Assembly (NCBI GenBank): GCA_021733665.1
Contig: JAHREI010000009.1
Coordinates: forward strand, 17,579 to 81,578
Reading direction: 5' to 3'
Length of the DNA: 64,000 nucleotides
DNA from: Bacillus subtilis
GTDB lineage: Bacteria; Pseudomonadota; Alphaproteobacteria; Rhizobiales; Rhizobiaceae
The position numbers and the translations under genes were made by a program. Of this stretch, positions 29,583 to 36,421 are shown piece by piece. The notes under the pieces were generated by a model. That model searched no databases and was not told the origin of the DNA. It saw only the letters and a list, made by a program, of their open reading frames with translations. The stretch's first letter is position 1; every line of letters begins with the position of its first letter.

Positions 29583-29746
29583 CCCTTGTTGTCCTGTTCG
29601 GTTTGAGCAGGTGGCGCCTTAGACTCAGAGCTTTTCAGAAACAGCCCGTCACGTTTATTGGAGAGCGCCTGTTCACAGGCCTGCAAGCCGACAAGACGCA
29701 ATGTGCGCAGCAAAGCTTCAAAGATAAAACGCATAGAAAAATTCAT
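29579..29746 (-). CDS. Small 55-residue protein between GTA gp7 and gp8
   Basis: A 55-codon frame exactly filling the gap between gp7 and gp8. Its ATG (29746) overlaps the gp7 stop by 4 bases, its stop overlaps the gp8 ATG by 4 bases, and GAGGAAA lies 4 bases before the start. The product begins MNFSMRFIFEALLRTLRLVG, an amphipathic or hydrophobic helix, followed by a polar, Lys/Ser/Glu-rich tail. I do not recognise a family. The tight coupling on both sides argues that it is a translated part of the operon and not a spacer. Confidence 0.7.
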   Translation of the reverse strand: MNFSMRFIFEALLRTLRLVGLQACEQALSNKRDGLFLKSSESKAPPAQTEQDNKG

Positions 29747-30078
29747 CGGATTTCCTCTCTAACTGAGCAGATGAGATAGCGCTGGCTTTCATCGGGATCG
29801 TGCAGCCCTAAAACGGTAAAATGCCGCCCCACGCGCGTGAGACGCATGGAGACCGCAATATCGCTGCGATAACGGGTTGTGATGAGATGAGTGACATGGA
29901 GAATGGCCTGTCCGGCAAAGTTCTGGCTGCCGGTTTTCTTCGGCTCAATTCTGCCCCAGAGCGTAGCAATCTCTGTCCACTGCTCCTGATAGCCGCCGGT
30001 CTCATCAAAGAGCGGACAGTTTTCTTCCAAAGTCAGCAGGGTTTTAAACTGCCCCGCATCAATGAATTGCAGGTTCAT
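29743..30078 (-). CDS. GTA gp7: head-tail adaptor (head closure) protein
   Basis: A 111-residue head-tail adaptor: FKTLLTLEENCPLFDETGGYQEQWTEIATLWGRIEP and ITTRYRSDIAVSMRLTRVGRHFTVLGLHDPDESQRYLICSVRE match the phage head closure family. The ATG at 30078 overlaps the gp6 stop by 4 bases; an earlier start at 30099 is less likely. Confidence 0.9.
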   Translation of the reverse strand: MNLQFIDAGQFKTLLTLEENCPLFDETGGYQEQWTEIATLWGRIEPKKTGSQNFAGQAILHVTHLITTRYRSDIAVSMRLTRVGRHFTVLGLHDPDESQRYLICSVREEIR

Positions 30079-30638
30079 AGCCGCACCCGCCGCAGCCACG
30101 GTGCTACGAGTTGTGCAACCATATCCGGCAGATTGTGCATCACCGCTTCATAAGAATTGCGGTTGTCATAGAGATGCGCTGCCAACACCACACAGGCATG
30201 GCGCAATGTTTCAGGCAGACTTGAAGGCTCATTCGCCAGACCGGCAGTCAGCTCAATTTCCAACCCACGGGCAATGGTGATATGCGGAGGTCTACGGAGA
30301 TAAAGCCGCTGCGGACGGCTCTCCGTATCCAGACGCCAATCATCCTCACCAAACAAAACCTCACTGCCATCGGCAGCAAAGCCCTGTACTTTATCGATGG
30401 ATATTACCGGCGCTTTATAGAGCGCAATTCTGCCCGATTGCGGCCAGTTGGCGAGCTGCAACAGCCAGCGCTGCGGCAGCATCACCAGATTACAATGCTG
30501 CTCAATTACTTCCCGCGCAGTGCGGATCAGCCGTTCCAGCAAGTCCTCTTCCTGATCCGGTGACAAACGTAAAAAATCGCGCAACATTGCTGTCGTCACC
30601 GGCTCTTTTACCGACGGCGTTATAAGTTGGAGAACCAT
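30075..30638 (-). CDS. GTA gp6: head-tail connector protein
   Basis: A 187-residue connector of the phage gp6/phiE125 gp8 type. N-terminal helix pattern EPVTTAMLRDFLRLSPDQEEDLLERLIRTAREVIEQHCNLVMLPQRW and a C-terminal helix with VLAAHLYDNRNSYE are characteristic. It sits 106 bases after the capsid gene. Confidence 0.9.
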   Translation of the reverse strand: MVLQLITPSVKEPVTTAMLRDFLRLSPDQEEDLLERLIRTAREVIEQHCNLVMLPQRWLLQLANWPQSGRIALYKAPVISIDKVQGFAADGSEVLFGEDDWRLDTESRPQRLYLRRPPHITIARGLEIELTAGLANEPSSLPETLRHACVVLAAHLYDNRNSYEAVMHNLPDMVAQLVAPWLRRVRL

Positions 30639-30705
30639 GCTATCTCCTGTAATTTATAATAGATTCAGTAAGATAAAATCACTCTCTGACAGAATGATTC
30701 ATGCC

Positions 30706-30728
30706 GTTTTGCAAAGGCCAAGCAAAAC
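30706..30728 (-). terminator. Small hairpin after the capsid gene
   Basis: In the 106-base gap between gp5 and gp6, GTTTTGC and GCAAAAC form a 7-bp stem with a 9-nt loop. There is no strong T-run, so at most partial termination or mRNA 3'-end protection. It could help make capsid protein more abundant than downstream tail proteins. Confidence 0.35.
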
Positions 30729-30744
30729 CGCCCCACCAGAAAAC

Positions 30745-32022
30745 TCAGGCTGCAAATTTCAGCAGTTTGATCGCATCAAAATCCTGCACACCACCGCCGA
30801 CACGCTTAGTAGTATAGAACAACACATATGGTTTGGCAGAATACGGATCACGCAGAACACGGATACCGATGCGATCGACAATCAGATAACCACGTGCAAA
30901 ATCACCAAATGCGATCGGCGTACTATCCGTGGCAATATCCGGCATATCTTCCGCTTCCACCAGACCAAAGCCCATAAAGGAAGCCTTCTGTCCAAGAGAC
31001 GCCGGCGGCTGCCAGAGATAATTACCGTTGCTGTCTTTGAGCTTACGCAGTGCCGATTGTGTTTTACGGTTCATCATCCAATGAGCGTTCTGGCGATAGC
31101 CGGATTTGAGTGCATAGACGAGATCAATCAGCAAATCGGACGGGTTGGAAGCAGGCAAGGCACTGGCAACACCCGTCTTCAGACAACCAAGTTTACCCCA
31201 TGCCCATGACGCTTCATCAACCGTGTCATAGGCCAAAAAACCATGCGGCTTGTTCACACCGTCACCATTAATGAAGGCAGCGCTTTCCTGCTCGGCAAAA
31301 GCTGTTTCAACCTCTGCGGCAATCCACTGCTCCACATCCACCGCTGCATCATCCAGCAGGCTGGCAGTTGCCGCAGGCATGGCGTAAATTTCCATGGTCG
31401 GAAATTGCAGCTCGGCCAATTTGGCATTGGTAGTCTGCGGACGCGCGCCCTCTTCACCAACCCAACCTGTACCAGGGCCGCTGATAGAAAACGGCTTTTT
31501 GAGTACAGCGCCGGAAACCTGCCGTACGGTTGCTAGACCACGCACCGGCGAAAGTGCCGCCAAACGTGTGCCGATAGCTGTTTCGAGTTCCGAAGGCACA
31601 AGATAACCACCGTCCGGCCCCGAACCATAGGAATGCGCTTTCTGTTCAAGCCCGCGCAAAGCCTGCTCATCACCACGACGGGCATAATTGTCAAAAGCCT
31701 GTTTATGCTCCTGCACAATACCACCGAGCAGTGATCGTGTCTCACTACCAAGAGCAGGACGCGCCTGTTTCAGCACATATTGATCCAGCGCCGCCTTCTG
31801 CTCATCCATTGCTCGGTTGAGACGCTCCACCTTTTCAACAGTCAGAACATCCGCACCGACATGTTTTTCAATCTGAGTCAGACGTTCATCATTGGCTTGT
31901 TTAAAGCCTTCAAAGGCCTGCATAAACTCAGCAAAAGCCTGCCCGACTTCCTGCTGGCTGTTCAGCGCCTTAATCTCCAGCACCTGTGTTTGCGCTGCTG
32001 TTGCTTTATGTTTGATCGTCAT
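30745..32022 (-). CDS. GTA gp5: major capsid protein (HK97 fold)
   Basis: A 425-residue HK97-type capsid protein. An N-terminal coiled-coil delta domain (QEVGQAFAEFMQAFEGFKQANDERLTQIEKH) is expected to be removed by the gp4 protease. The capsid core has GGYLVPSELETAIGTRLAALSPVRGLATVRQVSG and later ISDPLAFGDF-like strands (PIAFGDFARGYLIVDRIGIRVLRDPYS). The ATG at 32022 is preferred, with GGGACAGGAA directly before it. The frame is open to 32061. Confidence 0.93.
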   Translation of the reverse strand: MTIKHKATAAQTQVLEIKALNSQQEVGQAFAEFMQAFEGFKQANDERLTQIEKHVGADVLTVEKVERLNRAMDEQKAALDQYVLKQARPALGSETRSLLGGIVQEHKQAFDNYARRGDEQALRGLEQKAHSYGSGPDGGYLVPSELETAIGTRLAALSPVRGLATVRQVSGAVLKKPFSISGPGTGWVGEEGARPQTTNAKLAELQFPTMEIYAMPAATASLLDDAAVDVEQWIAAEVETAFAEQESAAFINGDGVNKPHGFLAYDTVDEASWAWGKLGCLKTGVASALPASNPSDLLIDLVYALKSGYRQNAHWMMNRKTQSALRKLKDSNGNYLWQPPASLGQKASFMGFGLVEAEDMPDIATDSTPIAFGDFARGYLIVDRIGIRVLRDPYSAKPYVLFYTTKRVGGGVQDFDAIKLLKFAA

Positions 32023-32079
32023 TTCCTGTCCCTTCGGGCTTGGTGTAAAAAGACGGTACAAACCGACCGGACGGAGGTT

Positions 32080-32583
32080 TCAAAAAGAAGTTTGCGCTTT
32101 CAGACAGGCCGCCGCATGGCGGATACTCTGCGCGGAACTCATGTCATCGTGATTTTTGCTCTGCACCGGATGAACCCGCGCCTGCGGCAACATCGGAAAA
32201 GTCACCAGCGAGATTTCCCAAAGCTCGGCTTCCAGAATATGCCGCTTTCCCGTTGAAGCTGACTTCTTGCTGCGAATAGCGCGAAAGCCGATCGACAAAC
32301 CATCCAACGCCCCTTCCGAGAGCAACGGCCAAGCCTCATCGGCACGCGCCACACCTTGCGTTAACTGCCCCTCAACATAAAGACCGCGCTGATCCTCAGC
32401 GATCTTTGTCCAGATGCCGATGGGATTGTCGGCCTGATGCTGCCAGAGCATCGGCACGCTAGCGCCGCGACGCAGAGACTTGGCAAAAGCACCGCGCTCA
32501 ATAATATCACCACTCAAATCAGTGAGCGAAAACAGGCTGGCATAACCGCTGAAACATAAAGACTGCTCTGCCTTAGCCTTCAT
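32080..32583 (-). CDS. GTA gp4: prohead protease (HK97 family)
   Basis: A 167-residue S78-family prohead protease. FSGYASLFSLTDLSGDIIERGAFAKSL begins the fold; His in PMLWQHQADNPIG and Ser in GALDGLSIGF are the expected catalytic residues. It matures the capsid protein encoded 57 bases downstream. The ATG at 32583 overlaps the stop of the small membrane gene by 4 bases. Confidence 0.92.
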   Translation of the reverse strand: MKAKAEQSLCFSGYASLFSLTDLSGDIIERGAFAKSLRRGASVPMLWQHQADNPIGIWTKIAEDQRGLYVEGQLTQGVARADEAWPLLSEGALDGLSIGFRAIRSKKSASTGKRHILEAELWEISLVTFPMLPQARVHPVQSKNHDDMSSAQSIRHAAACLKAQTSF

Positions 32584-32945
32584 CGCGCTCCCCCCCCCTG
32601 CCGGACGTGACCACCAAGCTGATTTTTCAGCCGGTCGGTAAAGCGTTTGAAAAAACCAAGCGCTGTCCATGCAGCAAAACTTGCAGCGGCAGAACCCATC
32701 AACATCAGCTCCGCCTGTCCGAGGCTGTTGCTCAATGTCAGGTGGTCTGCGATTTTAACGCCCGCCGCACCGCCAAAAATCATGCCGCACATCAGGCCAA
32801 CCGCGAAACGGATTGCCGCCTCGCGTTTTCCTTTGGGCAACATATAGGCCAATGAAACGGCCGAGCCGCTCACCGCGCCGGTAATCTTGGCAAGCCATAT
32901 CCATTGTTCCTGAGTGAGTGCGTCCGGCTGGTTGAAGAAGTTCAT
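32580..32945 (-). CDS. GTA-cluster small membrane protein (gp3.5 position, DUF6107-like)
   Basis: A 121-residue protein with hydrophobic segments at about 20-37, 48-65 and 80-98 and a basic, Gly-rich C-terminus. It occupies the position of the small gp3.5 gene between portal and protease in RcGTA. The pattern resembles DUF6107 proteins found in rhizobial GTA clusters (family from memory). Function unknown. It overlaps both neighbours by 4 bases. Confidence 0.75.
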   Translation of the reverse strand: MNFFNQPDALTQEQWIWLAKITGAVSGSAVSLAYMLPKGKREAAIRFAVGLMCGMIFGGAAGVKIADHLTLSNSLGQAELMLMGSAAASFAAWTALGFFKRFTDRLKNQLGGHVRQGGGAR

Positions 32946-34153
32946 AGCACTCCTCCTTCCGGCTCAGAAGAATAGCCAACCGCCAGCCTTTTTTCCGCAT
33001 CGCTCAGGAAGTCCGCCGCACCAATGCGCCGCCACAAGGCTTCCCGCTCCTCGGCAAGCCCGTCAATACGGTCATGGTCATGTTCAAGTCTTAAATCCTT
33101 ACCAAAAGAAGAACATAGCCAGTTGCTCAAAGTCTGCGCAGTGCGGGTCAGCAGCGGCAGAATGGTCAACCGGTAAAAAACACGATTGGCCTCGGCATAA
33201 TTGGCATAGGTGTTATCACCAGGAATGCCGAGCAGCATCGACGGCACGCCGAAAGCCAGAGCAATTTCCCGGCTCGCAACATGTTTGGCCTCAATGAAAT
33301 CCATATCTTTGGGCGACAGTCCCATGGCTTTCCAGTCCAGCCCGCCTTCCAGAAGCAGCGGCCTTCCTGCACCACCGGCACCGGTATAGCCCTCCTCCAG
33401 CTCGGTCTTCAGCCGGTCAAACTGCTCTTCGCTTAAATTACCGCCATCTTTCGGCGCATAGACCAGCGCACCGGAAGGCCGCGCAGAATTATCAAGCAGC
33501 GCCTTGTTCCAAGCCGCCGTGGCATTGTGAATATCCAGTGCCATGGAAGCGGCTTCCAAAGGCGGAAAACCGTAATGATCATCCAGCGGATGAAACAACC
33601 GCAAATGCAGCGCCCGTGCAGACAAACCCGTATCGGAACCAAAATTCAGGCTGATACGGCGGCTGCTGGTATTATTGCGATAGAGCAAAGCCTGCGGCCA
33701 GCCATTGCTATCGCTCTCGATCGTCACACGCTCCGGGCGCAACAGATGCAGTTCCTTAGGCTGCCCGTCATAATCCAGCCGCTCGATATAGGCATTGCCG
33801 GATAACAACAAATGCCCGTAAAGCTGCTCGAAAAAGCCGGAACCACAAGCCCCTTCATGGGGCGCACGCAGCAAATTCAACAGCGGATGATCTTCAAGCT
33901 CCGTCTCGCCCTGATAGAGCAGAAGCGGTACATTGGCTGCGGCATCGCTGATCATTTTAACGCAACGATGTACAATCGGATTGCGCATGAAACCCTGCTG
34001 CGACAGCGCCATATAATTGCGGTTTGTCCAGCGTGCCTGCGCATCCATATGCAGCGCGACAAAACCCTGCTGCATTTTTACAGAAGGCACCTGTGCGCTT
34101 TTCTGCTCCTGCGTTTGGGCAGCACTATGCCGCCACGGCCATTTCCAAGCCAT
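32942..34153 (-). CDS. GTA gp3: portal protein (HK97 family)
   Basis: A 403-residue phage portal protein. Typical patterns: QGFMRNPIVHRCVKMISDAAANVPLLLYQGETELEDHPLLNLLRAPH and LLLSGNAYIERLDYDGQPKELHLLRPERV, then FIEAKHVASREIALAFGVPSMLLGIPGDNTYANY. It forms the DNA entry ring of the head. The ATG at 34153 has GAGG 5 bases upstream; a GTG two codons earlier is possible. Confidence 0.94.
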   Translation of the reverse strand: MAWKWPWRHSAAQTQEQKSAQVPSVKMQQGFVALHMDAQARWTNRNYMALSQQGFMRNPIVHRCVKMISDAAANVPLLLYQGETELEDHPLLNLLRAPHEGACGSGFFEQLYGHLLLSGNAYIERLDYDGQPKELHLLRPERVTIESDSNGWPQALLYRNNTSSRRISLNFGSDTGLSARALHLRLFHPLDDHYGFPPLEAASMALDIHNATAAWNKALLDNSARPSGALVYAPKDGGNLSEEQFDRLKTELEEGYTGAGGAGRPLLLEGGLDWKAMGLSPKDMDFIEAKHVASREIALAFGVPSMLLGIPGDNTYANYAEANRVFYRLTILPLLTRTAQTLSNWLCSSFGKDLRLEHDHDRIDGLAEEREALWRRIGAADFLSDAEKRLAVGYSSEPEGGVL

Positions 34154-34183
34154 GTTCACCTCACTCGACCTTAATTATGAAAT

Positions 34184-35521
34184 TTATCGAAGCTGCCGGA
34201 TTCTCGGCTTATGCGCATCCTGAAGCAAAAGCGTGTGCAGTGCCCAGACCAGCGCATCCATTCTGTCCGGTGAGCGGCCGGAAGACAGCCCGTTCACGGC
34301 AAAGTCACACATTTCATCTTCCAGTGCAGGTAAGCGGTGCGCATGACGAATACGCCCCTGCTCATAGAGTGCGGCCACCGGCTCGGCACGCAGATATTTT
34401 CCCCGCTGCGCCCGCACAGACTTCACCGCAACGGATGCATCCTGCGCATGAATCACCGCCATCACCATATCACCGCCCTGATTGACCTCTGCCACCACCA
34501 GATCAGCCTGATAGCGATGGTAGAACTGCACAATCTGCGCAGCCCATTGATGCGGCTTCACACCTTGCACAGTGGCATCATCCAGCACCCAGGCCAGACC
34601 ATCAGCATCCAGTCCAGCGACAATAATCCCGCAGGCATCAGAATTCTTGGTTGAAGTTGCAGGCGGATCAACCGCAATGACAATGCGTTGCAATTCCGGC
34701 ACTTGCGGTTCATAAAATGCCTCCAATTGCTCCCGCGACCATAACGCATCTTCACGGTCTGTAATCAGCACACCATCCAGTTCCTGCCGCCCCAAAGCCG
34801 TACCCGCATAACGCTGCTGCATGGCTAACAAAAAGGCCGGTGCCAGATGCGCCGCATTTTCATCCGTGCGCATATGAGTCATAATCGTTGCCGGATCACT
34901 CAACAGATCGCGCAACAGAGCCTGCATTTTCGGTGTAGTCGTCACCACCTGTCGCGGGTTATCTCCCAGCCGTAAGCCGAATTGCAGCATATCCCATGTC
35001 TGTTGCGGATTTTTCCATTTCGCCAGTTCATCACACCATGCAGCAGAAAATTGCGGCCCGCGCAAACTGTCCGGATCTTCTGACGAATAAAAGGAGGCCA
35101 CCGCCCCGCTTTCCCATACCAGTCTGCGACGGGTGCTTTCCAGACGCGGCCGCTGCAAGCGTGATACGGATAGAATACCCGAAGGCCCTTCAACCATTAC
35201 CTCGCGCACATCGGCGAGCGTCTCCCCCACCAAAGCAATATTGCCGCAAGCTTTATTACTAAAAGGCGCGAGCCCCTGCGCCATACCGCTAATCCACTCA
35301 GCACCGGCGCGGGTTTTACCGGAGCCGCGCCCGCCCATAATCACCCAGCTGCGCCAGTCATTGCGCGAGAAAATCGGAAGCTGTGCCAACCGCCCCTGAA
35401 ACAGCCATTCCTGACTTGCTGCAACAATGGTCTGCGCATCAACACCGGCAGCAATTAGAAAATCAAGCAGTTCGGAGTTCGGTAATTCGGGCGCTGATGA
35501 TGCTGAGAGCTTCACGCACAT
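34184..35521 (-). CDS. GTA gp2: large terminase, DNA packaging ATPase/nuclease
   Basis: A 445-residue large terminase. The ATPase Walker A is GGRGSGKT at residues 63-70 and the Walker B-like region is FSAAWCDELAKW; the RNase H-like nuclease half begins IVIAVDPPATSTKNSDACG. It cuts host DNA and fills heads without sequence specificity in GTAs. The start at 35521 overlaps gp1 by 59 bases, an unusually long overlap. Confidence 0.94.
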   Translation of the reverse strand: MCVKLSASSAPELPNSELLDFLIAAGVDAQTIVAASQEWLFQGRLAQLPIFSRNDWRSWVIMGGRGSGKTRAGAEWISGMAQGLAPFSNKACGNIALVGETLADVREVMVEGPSGILSVSRLQRPRLESTRRRLVWESGAVASFYSSEDPDSLRGPQFSAAWCDELAKWKNPQQTWDMLQFGLRLGDNPRQVVTTTPKMQALLRDLLSDPATIMTHMRTDENAAHLAPAFLLAMQQRYAGTALGRQELDGVLITDREDALWSREQLEAFYEPQVPELQRIVIAVDPPATSTKNSDACGIIVAGLDADGLAWVLDDATVQGVKPHQWAAQIVQFYHRYQADLVVAEVNQGGDMVMAVIHAQDASVAVKSVRAQRGKYLRAEPVAALYEQGRIRHAHRLPALEDEMCDFAVNGLSSGRSPDRMDALVWALHTLLLQDAHKPRIRQLR

Positions 35522-35942
35522 CCTCCGGCTTCACACCGCCTGTCTCATTGCCTTGTTCCGACTGGTTCCCCTGCTGCTCTGCCCGCGTTTCCTTGGACAA
35601 TTCGCTGATACTCTTTACCGCTTTTGCCAATGACGCCAAAGCTTCAACCGCACTCTTTTCCGGCAGGCCGTCAGCTTTGGAGAAGTTTTGTAATTCCGTA
35701 TTAATTTTAACCAGAAGGTCTTCGATATCAAGCTGCGGCAAGCCACCTGCATGGCTGTCCAACCCTGCCTTTTTCAACCGCCTGAGGTAGATGTCTGGTT
35801 GCACCCCCAACAGAAAAGCCATGTCCTGTCCGGCAATCCGGTAGCGCCGCTGCAGACGATGAACAGCCTGCAAACGCTCATGAGCTGCACTATATTGCGG
35901 CTTTGTCGTCTCTCTGTTTTCTGGCCCGATATTTTTTGGCAT
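35463..35942 (-). CDS. GTA gp1: small terminase-like protein
   Basis: A 159-residue mainly helical protein, first gene of the GTA cluster. Basic N-terminus, a helix-turn-helix-like stretch (YRIAGQDMAFLLGVQPDIYLRRLKKAG), a long helix (SAVEALASLAKAVKSISELSKETR) and a polar end. Position and composition fit the small terminase that binds DNA in RcGTA; the sequence is weakly conserved in the family. The start is uncertain: GGAG lies 12 bases before the ATG and 3 bases before an in-frame GTG (35951). Confidence 0.7.
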   Translation of the reverse strand: MPKNIGPENRETTKPQYSAAHERLQAVHRLQRRYRIAGQDMAFLLGVQPDIYLRRLKKAGLDSHAGGLPQLDIEDLLVKINTELQNFSKADGLPEKSAVEALASLAKAVKSISELSKETRAEQQGNQSEQGNETGGVKPEDVREALSIISARITELRTA

Positions 35943-36421
35943 GAATTGCACCAGCTCCGTTTTTTTTCCAAACGCATAACCGGCTTCAAATTTTCAAAAC
36001 AAAAAAGCGCAGCACTGAATGCCACGCCCCACCAAATCCTATTGAATTGTCTCAGCCACACTTCTCTGACTGTATCTGAAAGCTACTGCAACACCGTCAC
36101 GCAGTCAAGGATAAAATTCCTATTTTCATTCTCTCCGACACACATTCTTACCTGCTCAATCAGTAAGATATTTAACATTTTAAAATACCACGCTTCCCCT
36201 GATTAAGCATATTTCTAAACCCTTCCTTGGCACTTCTGTTTTATTGGTCATTCATAAGAATGTGTTAGAATGGGTTAGTTACAGCGGTTTTAGTTAAGAT
36301 TGCATCGTAGGAACCGCTGTAACTATTTGTTTTTACGCATTATCCGACGCAAAACCGCTTCGCACTTTTGCTGGAAATGCTATAAACTCCGATTTAAGTT
36401 ACGAAACGGACTTTTCCGGTT
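35943..36421. other. Control region between the GTA cluster and the PBP gene
   Basis: About 480 bases without a convincing gene, between divergent transcription units. It should contain the GTA operon promoter (minus strand) and the PBP promoter (plus strand). TTAACATTTTAA near 36171 has two TTAA half-sites but with 4 bases between them, so it is not a full CtrA box. A strong inverted repeat is listed separately. Confidence 0.6.
36277..36324 (+). terminator. 13-bp perfect inverted repeat followed by a T-run, possible sRNA end
   Basis: AGTTACAGCGGTT (36277-36289) and AACCGCTGTAACT (36312-36324) are exact reverse complements around a 22-nt loop, and ATTTGTTTTT follows. This is shaped like an intrinsic terminator on the plus strand, yet no plus-strand gene lies upstream. 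TTGGCA near 36225 followed by TCATAAGAAT resembles a promoter, so a short RNA of under 100 nt could be made. An operator or a leader structure for the PBP gene are alternatives. Confidence 0.45.

Noticed and set aside
21786..35942. Ordinary prophage
   Set aside because: No integrase, repressor, replication or lysis genes and no attachment sites; gene set and order are those of an RcGTA-type agent.
36171..36182. CtrA box upstream of the GTA cluster
   Set aside because: Two TTAA half-sites are present but 4 bases apart, not the 7 of the consensus.
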